Below are positions 1 through 5,757 of a DNA stretch of 8,129 nt, one piece after another. The notes under the pieces were generated by a model, which saw only the letters and a list, made by a program, of their open reading frames with translations, was not told where the DNA came from and did no database searches. The position numbers and the translations under genes are program-made. Every line of letters starts with the position of its first letter. Position 1 is the first letter of the stretch. The stretch covers positions 1 through 8,129 of the forward strand of contig JBLHLB010000182.1 in assembly GCA_047618505.1 (NCBI GenBank), in the 5' to 3' direction. This DNA comes from JBLHLB01 sp047618505. Its GTDB lineage: Bacteria; Planctomycetota; UBA1135; GCA-002686595.

Positions 1-1
1 T

Positions 2-61
2 ATCGAAGGCCGCATTGTGGCCTACCGCCCGGGCATGTTCTTAGTGCCGGCCAATGCCTAA
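2..61 (+). CDS. C-terminal tail of an unidentified upstream gene (partial)
   Basis: Reading from base 2, one frame is open to a TAA at 59-61 and gives the tail IEGRIVAYRPGMFLVPANA. The stop lies 54 bases before the dehydrogenase start on the same strand, so it could be the preceding gene of the same operon. Only 19 residues are visible and I recognise no family. A second frame is also open across this edge, so even the choice of frame is uncertain. It is listed because the spacing and direction fit an upstream operon member. Confidence 0.4.
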   Translation: MEGRIVAYRPGMFLVPANA

Positions 62-94
62 GCTGGTCGCCAGCTCGGCACTCTCATTCACACC

Positions 95-112
95 AGAGAC
101 AGAGACAGAGAC
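95..112 (+). repeat. Hexanucleotide repeat (AGAGAC)x3 in the dehydrogenase leader
   Basis: Three perfect head-to-tail copies of AGAGAC end three bases before the ATG at 116, where a Shine-Dalgarno would normally sit. No GGAGG-type site is present, so this purine-rich block may do the ribosome-contacting job, or the gene may be coupled to upstream translation. Copy-number change would move or lengthen the purine tract. The observation is direct; any role is inference. Confidence 0.7.
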
Positions 113-115
113 ATC

Positions 116-1186
116 ATGACGGAGCACTCCATCGCAGTTATTGGGGGAGACGGGATCGGTCCGGAAGTCACGGCAGAGGCACTCAAAGTCCTCGACGCCG
201 CAGCGGACGTCTTCGGCTTCACGACGCGTCGCACCGAGTATCCCTTCGGCACCGAGCACTGGCTCGCCACCGATGAGATCTTTCCCGAGAGCGCCTTCGA
301 GGAGGTCAAGCAGATGGACACCATCTTTCTTGGCGCCATTGGAGATCCGCGCGCACCGGTCGGGAAGATGGAGTACGGGATCATCGCGAAGATGCGATTC
401 GAGCTCGACCTCTTTGTAAACCTGCGTCCCATCAAGCTCTATGACGAGCGCCTTTGTCCCCTCAAGGGCAAGGGTCCCAAGGACGTCGACATGGTGATCG
501 TGCGTGAGAACACCGAGGATGCCTACACGGGCATGCACGGCTTTGCGCACAAGGGTCAGGCCAACGAGGTTGCGACCCAAACGATGGTCTACACACGGAT
601 GGGCGTCGAGCGAGTCATTCGCTACGCTTTCGAGACCGCGCGCCAACGTGGCGGTCGCAAGCAGGTGACCTTAATTGACAAGGCCAACGCCGTGCGCGCC
701 CAGGACCTGTGGCAGCGCGTCTTCGCGGAGGTCGCCGCCGAATACCCCGACTGCAAGACGGACCATGCCTATATCGACGCCGCCTGCATGTGGATGGTCA
801 AGAACCCCGAATGGTTTGACGTGGCAGTGACCACAAACCTCTTTGGCGACATCATCACTGACCTTGGTGCCATGGTTCAGGGCGGCATGGGCATCGCTGC
901 CAGTGGCAACCTGCACCCCGGTAAGGTCAGCCTCTTCGAGCCGATCCACGGCTCGGCGCCGAAGTACAAGAATCAAGGTGTCGCTTCTCCTGTCGCTGCG
1001 ATCATGGCCGGCAGCATGTTACTGGACTATGTCGGCGAGAAGGAGGCTTCCGAGGCCGTTGAGAACTCGGTATCGGAGCTCCTGATCAGCGGACATCTCA
1101 AGGGAGTCGGCACGGGCGTCCATCCCACCGCTGAGGTGGGCGACATGGTGGCCGCTCGGGTGCGCGCCACGGCAGCGAAGGTTTGA
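116..1186 (+). CDS. Isocitrate/isopropylmalate/tartrate dehydrogenase family protein
   Basis: A 356-residue cytosolic oxidoreductase of the beta-decarboxylating dehydrogenase family, which oxidises a 2-hydroxy acid with NAD(P) and a divalent metal and then decarboxylates it. It is full length for IPMDH-type enzymes. Visible marks are the N-terminal GDGIGPEV (residues 11-18), substrate arginines R94, R104 and R130, Y137, K189 in DKANAV, and metal aspartates D221, D245 and D249 within the signature NLFGDIITD (241-249). The cofactor loop HGSAPKY (278-284) has Lys-Tyr, as in NADP isocitrate dehydrogenase, instead of the Asp-Ile typical of NAD isopropylmalate dehydrogenases. The substrate-selecting segment before R94 (GIIAKM) matches neither the Ser/Asn of isocitrate dehydrogenase nor the Leu-Leu of isopropylmalate dehydrogenase. 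The substrate therefore stays open; leucine synthesis, isocitrate, tartrate or malate-like acids are all possible. The stop overlaps the next gene by four bases. The start is ATG without a clear Shine-Dalgarno. Confidence 0.93.
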   Translation: MTEHSIAVIGGDGIGPEVTAEALKVLDAAADVFGFTTRRTEYPFGTEHWLATDEIFPESAFEEVKQMDTIFLGAIGDPRAPVGKMEYGIIAKMRFELDLFVNLRPIKLYDERLCPLKGKGPKDVDMVIVRENTEDAYTGMHGFAHKGQANEVATQTMVYTRMGVERVIRYAFETARQRGGRKQVTLIDKANAVRAQDLWQRVFAEVAAEYPDCKTDHAYIDAACMWMVKNPEWFDVAVTTNLFGDIITDLGAMVQGGMGIAASGNLHPGKVSLFEPIHGSAPKYKNQGVASPVAAIMAGSMLLDYVGEKEASEAVENSVSELLISGHLKGVGTGVHPTAEVGDMVAARVRATAAKV

Positions 1187-1608
1187 TCTTCCACCTGGCC
1201 TTTCCGATCGACGACATCGGGGACGCTCGCGACTTTTACGTGGGCGTTCTCGGTTGTTCGGTGGGGCGCGAGTCAGAGCGTTGGATCGACTTTGACTTCT
1301 TCGGGCATCAGATCAGCGCTCACGTATCGCCGGCGGAATGCGCCGCGGCCAGGGAGGCATCCTCGGTGAATCCCGTGGACGGGGACCAGGTGCCCGTGCG
1401 GCACTTCGGTTGTGTGTTGGAGTGGAGCGAGTGGGAGAGGATGGCGGAGCGACTGAGGGCTGCGGACGTTCCCTTCCTCATCGACCCGCGGGTTCGCTTT
1501 GCCGGGAAGGCTGGGGAGCAGGGCACCTTCTTTGTGCGGGACCCGGCCGGGAACGCACTGGAGTTCAAGACTTTCCGCGAGATGTCACTGCTGTTTCAGC
1601 GCGACTGA
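1183..1608 (+). CDS. VOC-fold protein (glyoxalase / extradiol dioxygenase-like)
   Basis: A 141-residue protein of the vicinal oxygen chelate superfamily, resembling the group of predicted small extradiol-type dioxygenases (COG3565-like, from memory). Two beta-alpha-beta-beta-beta modules are visible: FHLAFPIDDIGDARDFYVGV at the N-terminus and, in the second half, RHFGCVLEW followed by FFVRDPAGNALEFKTF. Likely metal ligands are H4, H74 and E127, at the positions where VOC enzymes bind Fe or Zn; the WIDFDFFGHQISAH segment (34-47) is typical of this subgroup. The start is TTG at 1183 inside the TTGA overlap with the dehydrogenase stop, which implies coupled translation. The substrate is unknown. 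Being coupled to a hydroxy-acid dehydrogenase suggests a role on a related metabolite, but that is inference. Confidence 0.88.
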   Translation: MIFHLAFPIDDIGDARDFYVGVLGCSVGRESERWIDFDFFGHQISAHVSPAECAAAREASSVNPVDGDQVPVRHFGCVLEWSEWERMAERLRAADVPFLIDPRVRFAGKAGEQGTFFVRDPAGNALEFKTFREMSLLFQRD

Positions 1609-1655
1609 CTGGGGGATCGCAGAGTCTGGCTTGACGCAGAATGGGCCTTAACGAA

Positions 1656-1693
1656 CACGGGGAGACCGCGCAGTTATGCGCGATCTCCCCGTG
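1656..1693. terminator. Bidirectional terminator-like hairpin between convergent genes
   Basis: Ten perfect base pairs (CACGGGGAGA with TCTCCCCGTG), one mismatch, then six more pairs (CGCGCA with TGCGCG) close a four-base GTTA loop. It lies 47 bases after the VOC gene stop and 19 bases after the convergent RNA-binding gene stop, so it can serve both strands. Neither side has a proper U-tract, so termination efficiency is uncertain, but stem strength and position support the call. Confidence 0.75.
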
Positions 1694-1712
1694 AGAGTAT
1701 CAGGCTAGCTGA

Positions 1713-2354
1713 TTACCAGCGGTCGCCGCCGCCGCCGCCGCCGTCACGACCACCGCCGCCACCGCGGCCTCCGCTGAAGCCGCCGCGGCCGCCACCGCCG
1801 CCGCCACCGCGACGCTGCGGGCGCACGTCCTCTTCGGACGTCTCACCTTCGTACTTCTTGATGCGCATCGGCTTGTAGCGGATCTCTGCTTCCTGCAGAT
1901 CGTCAAGGACGTCCTCCGGCATGCCGGCGGGGAGCTCGACGAAGCTCGCTTCTTCGCGGATGTCGATGTTGCCAATACGGCGACCTTCGATACCGGTTTC
2001 GTTCGCCAGAGTGGCCACGATGTGGCCGGGCTTCACGCCGTCTTGGTACCCAACGCCGATCTGGTAGATCTCCATGCCTTCTTCGGGCGTGCGCGGGGGA
2101 CGGGTGTCATCTTCGTCGCGACCTCGACTGGGGCGGCCCGCGGGCGGGCGTTGCTCAGTCTTGAACGCAAGTGCTGCGGCGACATCCAGAATGTCGGCGC
2201 CAGTTTCTTCAGCGACAGCTTCAATGGCTTCGCGGAAGTCAGCGATCGCGTCGCCGTTGTTATCGAGAGTGCCTTGCACGCTCTCCACCAGGCGCGTTAC
2301 GCGCGCTTCGTTTTCCTGTTCGGACATAGGTTCAGTTTCGTTTCCGATTGTCAT
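1713..2354 (-). CDS. Stand-alone DbpA-type RNA-binding domain protein with RGG/poly-Gly tail
   Basis: About 213 residues from the ATG at 2354; a second ATG at 2327 would give 204 (MSEQENEARV). A helical acidic N-terminal part (roughly residues 12-65) resembles the linker after the second RecA domain of DEAD-box helicases. It is followed by a DbpA C-terminal RNA-binding fold at about 94-169: YQIGVGYQDGVKPGHIVATL, then IGNIDIREEASFVELP. The last 35 residues are almost only Gly and Arg (RGG boxes, poly-Gly), a typical disordered RNA-binding tail. No helicase motifs (Walker A, DEAD, SAT) occur in or upstream of the frame, so this is the helicase tail as a separate protein. A likely role is RNA or ribosome-assembly binding, perhaps partnering a helicase encoded elsewhere; this is inferred from the domain. 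I prefer 2354 because a weak AGG precedes it, while 2327 has none. Confidence 0.85.
   Translation of the reverse strand: MTIGNETEPMSEQENEARVTRLVESVQGTLDNNGDAIADFREAIEAVAEETGADILDVAAALAFKTEQRPPAGRPSRGRDEDDTRPPRTPEEGMEIYQIGVGYQDGVKPGHIVATLANETGIEGRRIGNIDIREEASFVELPAGMPEDVLDDLQEAEIRYKPMRIKKYEGETSEEDVRPQRRGGGGGGGRGGFSGGRGGGGGRDGGGGGGDRW
1724..1743 (-). repeat. Trinucleotide run (GGC)6 encoding poly-glycine
   Basis: Six uninterrupted CGC/GGC triplets plus two bases near the 3' end of the RNA-binding protein gene encode six consecutive glycines just before the terminal Asp-Arg-Trp. Being in units of three, length change here would alter the tail without a frameshift. Confidence 0.8.
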
Positions 2355-2397
2355 CAGCCTGTACGCGCCTCTTGCGCGACATTCGCTTGCCTGGGGT

Positions 2398-2445
2398 ATG
2401 GACCACGCGGTCCATCTCAAATCGGGTCCCCACTCGGGCGGACCC
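2398..2445 (-). promoter_or_regulatory. Structured leader with two GGWCC inverted repeats
   Basis: In the leader of the RNA-binding protein gene, ATGGACC and GGTCCAT (2398-2404 and 2409-2415) form a perfect 7-bp stem with a four-base loop. GGGTCC and GGACCC (2424-2429 and 2440-2445) form a second, 6-bp stem. All four arms share the core GGACC or GGTCC, so arms of one stem could also pair with arms of the other, giving mutually exclusive folds. That could control translation or be autoregulated by the encoded protein, or the sites could act as DNA operators. The repeats are direct observation; the regulation is inference. Confidence 0.45.
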
Positions 2446-2480
2446 CCCGCGGCATCATGCGGATTGTGCCGGTTCCCCGG

Positions 2481-2509
2481 CGTATGGTGGGAATACTCTA
2501 GCGAGCCAA
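2481..2509 (-). promoter_or_regulatory. Weak sigma70-like promoter candidate for the RNA-binding gene
   Basis: On the minus strand TTGGCT (2509-2504; four of six to TTGACA) is followed after exactly 17 bases by CATACG (2486-2481; three of six to TATAAT). Transcription from here would produce a leader of about 120 bases containing both inverted repeats. The match is weak, and such boxes arise by chance. Confidence 0.2.
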
Positions 2510-2510
2510 C

Positions 2511-2576
2511 GCCCCTCTAGGGGGCCTCAGTCCCAGAACTGTCCGGATTCCGAGGGGAGCGAACGGCTCTGGGACT
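2511..2576 (-). terminator. Terminator-like hairpins after the M3 peptidase gene
   Basis: A perfect 9-bp inverted repeat (AGTCCCAGA at 2529-2537 with TCTGGGACT at 2568-2576) starts 24 bases past the peptidase stop, enclosing a 30-base loop. A second small stem, GCCCC with GGGGC (2511-2525), follows. Neither has a U-tract. The position after the stop and before the next candidate promoter supports a transcript end or a 3'-stabilising structure. Confidence 0.5.
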
Positions 2577-2600
2577 CGACCAATTTCCCGTGATTGGGCG

Positions 2601-4730
2601 CTATTTGCCCAGTCCGAGCTGTCGCAGGTAGGCTGCGCTGTTGGGCTCGCGGCCAAGGAATTCGCCCACCATTTCGAGTTCCTCCATGCTTCCGCCCTTG
2701 GAGAGGACTGCGGCCCGGTACGCGGCCCCGGCCACCGGATTGAGGAGTCCAAGCTCGCGGAATCGCCCGGCCATGTCCGCGGCATAGACCAGGGACCACT
2801 GGTAGCCGTAGTAACCGGCCTCGTAGCCCACCAGGTGTCCGAAGTTGGCCTGGGAGGGGAGGTTGGCGAGCGGCTCAAAGAGGCGCGTCTGGGCGTAGAC
2901 CTCTGCGCGCACGGCCGTGGTGTCGACCTCGCCATCGGGGTCCATGTGGAAGGCCATGTCCATCATGCCCAGGAAGACCTGACCTTCGGTGGACAGCCCT
3001 GAGCCAAGGGTGCGAGCCGCGACAATGCCGTCCACGAGCTCGCGCGGAATGACCTCGCCCGTCTCGTAGTGGCGGGCGAAGGTCTGCAGCACGTCCGCGT
3101 CCCAGATCCACTCTTCGAACATCTGGCTGGGGGCCTCGACGAAGTCGCGCGCGACCTGCGTGCCGGAGAACCAGGCGTGACCTGCTTCGGTCAAGATGCT
3201 GTGCAGGCAGTGCCCGAACTCGTGGAAGAAGGTGCGGACCTCGGAGTGCGCCAGGAGCGACGGCGCGTCAGCCGTGGGCTTGGTGAAGTTGCAGACCAGG
3301 GCGACCAGCGGCGTAGTCACGGAGCCATCGCTCCATTCCTTGCGCAGGTGCAGGGGGAATTGCGCCGCATGGGAATACTTGTTCGGGCGCGGGTGCAGGT
3401 CGATGTAGAAGTGACCCAGGAGTTTGTCGGAGGCTTCGTCGGTCACGGCGAAGAGCTTGACGTCTTCATGCCAGGGTGCCGGAAGGCCCAGTTCTTCCGC
3501 ACGTGCCGTGATGTCCTCGTAGGAGATCCCGTAGATCTGCTGCGTAATTGCGAAGAGCCCTTCGGTCACCGTTTCGATGGGGAAGTAGGCGCGCACCGCT
3601 TCGGAATCCACCGCGTACTTCTCGCGCAGGAGGCGGTTCTTGTAGAAGGAGTAGTCCCAGGCATTGAAGGTCGCTTCGGGGTCGCCGACGTGCTCGCTCT
3701 TGGCGCCTCGGAATTCCTCGAAGTCCACCAAAGCCTTGGCCCGCAGGCGCGGACGTAGGTCGGCGTAGAAGTCCATGATCGCAGCGGGTGTCTTCGCCAT
3801 GCGCACTTCCGATTGGTAGTGGGCGATGGTCTCGTAACCCAGGAGGTGCGCCTTCTTGGATCGCAGGGCGATCAGCTCCTCCAGCAAGACGACGTTCTCG
3901 GGAACGGCACGCATGCTGTAGGCCAGGATGACCTGCTCGCGCGTTTCAGCGTTCTCGCAGTTACCAAGGATGCGCCCGATGGATGCGCCGTTCATGGGCA
4001 CGACGTACATGCTGCCCATGCGCTCGAGGCTGCCGAGGAAAGACTCGGGAACGCCGACCAAGTCGGAGGCGCTGAAGTAGAGGCGCGTCTTGTCCTCGGA
4101 GATGTTCTGGCGGAACAGGTTGCCCTTTTCGTTGAGGGCGCGGTCGATCTCCAGGAGCTGGTCGCGCTCCTCGCTGGAGAGGGTCATGCCCTCCCGCCGA
4201 AAGTCCCGTAGGATCTGCTCTAACAATCGCGCGTCGACGGGATCCAAGTCCGTCTGTGACTCAGAGAAGCCTTGGATCGCCAGGAAGACCTCTTCGTTCT
4301 TGGTGAGCGTGTTGAAGAACTCGTCGATGGCGGCATCCGCCTGACGCCCCAGCTCGCGCACGTCCGCATCGGGATGCACTTCGCCCATGAAGGCCGTCAT
4401 GCGTGCACCGTTGAAGAAGCGCGCTACGGTGTCGTCAAAGGCCCGCACGGTGTTGTCGAAGGTGCGCTCCCCGGCGGGGATGGCAGCGATGGCCGCCAAA
4501 TCCGCGCGGGAACGGAGCACGTGTTCCGCGACGGGGGAGTCATCAATGTCCGCGACTTCCTCGGCGGTGACGGGCGCCTCGATGGGCAGGGGGTAGGCGA
4601 GGGCCTCATCGGCCTTAGCCCGTTCCGCACAGGCGCCCAGGGTCAAGGTCGCGGCACCGAGGATAAACAGGCCGAGTGTGGAGGGGGACAAACCCAGGTG
4701 TGCTTTCGAAGGGGATGCTGCCGGTGCCAT
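2601..4730 (-). CDS. M3-family zinc oligopeptidase (Dcp/OpdA/thimet-like), predicted lipoprotein
   Basis: A 709-residue metallopeptidase from the ATG at 4730; an in-frame TTG at 4760 would add ten residues. Zinc-site motif HEFGH at residues 503-507 (His503, His507, catalytic Glu504), third ligand Glu532 in RDFVEAPSQMFEEW, and the substrate-binding loop GHLVGYEAGYYGY at 631-643 are all intact. The length is that of Dcp and oligopeptidase A. The N-terminus is a short polar stretch, a hydrophobic segment (TLGLFILGAATLTLG) and a lipobox LGAC with Cys34, so the protein should be lipid-anchored outside the inner membrane and degrade short peptides there. A long helical region before the catalytic core fits the family's substrate-gating lid. 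No good Shine-Dalgarno precedes either start. Neighbours share no evident pathway, and hairpins flank the gene, suggesting its own transcript. Confidence 0.95.
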   Translation of the reverse strand: MAPAASPSKAHLGLSPSTLGLFILGAATLTLGACAERAKADEALAYPLPIEAPVTAEEVADIDDSPVAEHVLRSRADLAAIAAIPAGERTFDNTVRAFDDTVARFFNGARMTAFMGEVHPDADVRELGRQADAAIDEFFNTLTKNEEVFLAIQGFSESQTDLDPVDARLLEQILRDFRREGMTLSSEERDQLLEIDRALNEKGNLFRQNISEDKTRLYFSASDLVGVPESFLGSLERMGSMYVVPMNGASIGRILGNCENAETREQVILAYSMRAVPENVVLLEELIALRSKKAHLLGYETIAHYQSEVRMAKTPAAIMDFYADLRPRLRAKALVDFEEFRGAKSEHVGDPEATFNAWDYSFYKNRLLREKYAVDSEAVRAYFPIETVTEGLFAITQQIYGISYEDITARAEELGLPAPWHEDVKLFAVTDEASDKLLGHFYIDLHPRPNKYSHAAQFPLHLRKEWSDGSVTTPLVALVCNFTKPTADAPSLLAHSEVRTFFHEFGHCLHSILTEAGHAWFSGTQVARDFVEAPSQMFEEWIWDADVLQTFARHYETGEVIPRELVDGIVAARTLGSGLSTEGQVFLGMMDMAFHMDPDGEVDTTAVRAEVYAQTRLFEPLANLPSQANFGHLVGYEAGYYGYQWSLVYAADMAGRFRELGLLNPVAGAAYRAAVLSKGGSMEELEMVGEFLGREPNSAAYLRQLGLGK

Positions 4731-4879
4731 GGAAGGTCTCGCGGGGGACAAGGGAGTCAACGGGCCGAGTCAGTCCCGGCCGGAAAGCCCGCGATTTGCC
4801 GCGGACCCGCAGAGTGTAGCGGCCAAGTGCCCCCGGGCGAGGTCGAACCCATGGCTCCCCAGTTGCCTTTGATTCACTC

Positions 4880-4923
4880 ACTCCTTGGGGCCGTTGGGGG
4901 ACCCCCAGTTTCCATCCAGGAGT
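4880..4923 (-). terminator. Terminator-like hairpin after the surface-protein locus
   Basis: ACTCCTTGG (4880-4888) and CCAGGAGT (4916-4923) pair over eight bases with one bulged T. Inside lies the palindrome TGGGGGACCCCCA (4895-4907). The structure begins 11 bases after the stop at 4935 on the minus strand. There is no U-tract. It separates the surface locus from the peptidase gene. Confidence 0.45.
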
Positions 4924-4934
4924 CCGCTGGTCCG

Positions 4935-5222
4935 CTAGAAGTGAAGGGGTGCGCCGGCATGTGCAGCTAAATAGCCAGTCGCAATTGCAGCGCGTGTGTC
5001 TAGAAGCTCGGGAGGTCCATCCACTGCAACGTCCGAGTTGGCCACTTCGATGCGCGGCGGCTCCAGAGAGGGGGCATCGAGTCTTGAGTCTTCGGAGAAC
5101 AGCCGAATTCCCCAGCCGATTCCAAGGCTCGCGACAATGAGGATTACCGTCGCCCGAGTAGAAACGCCGACGCGGCCGCTGTCTCCGGGTCTCGACCTTC
5201 CTTTTGACCGCATGGCCTTCAC
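4935..5222 (-). CDS. Short membrane-anchored protein, possibly a truncated paralogue
   Basis: 95 residues: a basic N-terminus (KAMRSKGRSR), one transmembrane helix at about 24-42 (ATVILIVASLGIGWGIRLF), then about 50 exported residues with EPPRIEV at 54-60. The start is GTG at 5222, one base after the stop of the preceding frame, with GGAGG at 5232-5236 (nine-base spacing); an internal ATG at 5213 is an alternative. Anchor plus EPxRIEV makes it look like the beginning of a relative of the upstream proteins whose remaining domains are missing. It may be a real small protein or the stub of a truncated gene. I recognise no family. Confidence 0.55.
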   Translation of the reverse strand: MKAMRSKGRSRPGDSGRVGVSTRATVILIVASLGIGWGIRLFSEDSRLDAPSLEPPRIEVANSDVAVDGPPELLDTRAAIATGYLAAHAGAPLHF

Positions 5223-5223
5223 C

Positions 5224-5757
5224 CTACAGCGCCTCCAAGAAAATCGTCAAGCGCCCATTCTCAAGCGTGAAGGCGTTGGCCTCCACCAGCACGCTGCCCC
5301 AGTCCATGTAGGATTTACGGTCGAGGAGTTTCCAACCCGGCGTCAGGACTTCTATGCGGATGGGTTCGAAACGAAAGTACGCGTCGATAGAGGCGTCTGT
5401 GGCGGAGGGGTCAGTTCGCTTGCCATCGAAAAGCAGGACGATGTCCCCAAGTGGTGATTGGACCTTCTCGTCGACACTTGAGTACACGCTGATCGCAGCG
5501 CTGCAGCCAGCCTGTGGTTTGATTTCCACCGTGCGCACTCCATTGGGATCCGGCGGCGGCATCATGTCCGTGGTCAGGACTGGGCTGAAGTGGTCTTCCA
5601 TCGACAGGCGCAATTCGAATTTGACGTCGAGAGGGTAGGGCCCCAGGCTCTTTAGTTCCACTCGCCTGCCGTCGCCCATAACCGCATTGTTTCCGGTCGC
5701 TTCATCAGCACCTGTGAAGGAGGAGGCTTCGTTGGAATTCAGCGCTCCCAGCGCCAC
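5224..5757 (-). CDS. Hypothetical surface-type protein, carboxypeptidase-regulatory-like segment
   Basis: 177 residues from GTG at 5757; no signal peptide or membrane segment of its own. The stretch DGRRVELKSLGPYPLDVKFE (29-48), continuing LRLS, has the style of the beta-sandwich (transthyretin-like, carboxypeptidase-regulatory) domains of secreted proteins, and FELRLS recurs in the read-through part of the first frame of this locus. EPIRIEV sits at 131-137. AGGTGA six bases before the GTG could be a genuine ribosome site. Against an independent gene: it overlaps the preceding frame by 53 bases and starts inside what looks like a beta-sandwich domain, as expected for the 3' part of a gene broken by a frameshift near 5705-5766. 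The call could therefore be either coupled gene or fragment. Confidence 0.5.
   Translation of the reverse strand: MALGALNSNEASSFTGADEATGNNAVMGDGRRVELKSLGPYPLDVKFELRLSMEDHFSPVLTTDMMPPPDPNGVRTVEIKPQAGCSAAISVYSSVDEKVQSPLGDIVLLFDGKRTDPSATDASIDAYFRFEPIRIEVLTPGWKLLDRKSYMDWGSVLVEANAFTLENGRLTIFLEAL

Noticed and set aside
41..646. Minus-strand open frame opposite the dehydrogenase
   Set aside because: It is a shadow of a clearly conserved gene and has no recognisable motif.
1320..1634. Other frames over the VOC gene
   Set aside because: Both the plus-strand alternative and the minus-strand frame lack any family pattern. The VOC frame has all three metal ligands.
2355..2517. Upstream extension of the RNA-binding gene into a helicase
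   Set aside because: The frame is open to a TAG at 2517-2519, but its translation shows no helicase motif and runs through the inverted repeats of the leader.
3069..3758. Long plus-strand open frames opposite the M3 peptidase (also 3813-4211 and 4272-4970)
   Set aside because: They are mirror frames of a GC-rich gene, composed of low-information sequence with no family resemblance, while the minus strand encodes a complete peptidase.
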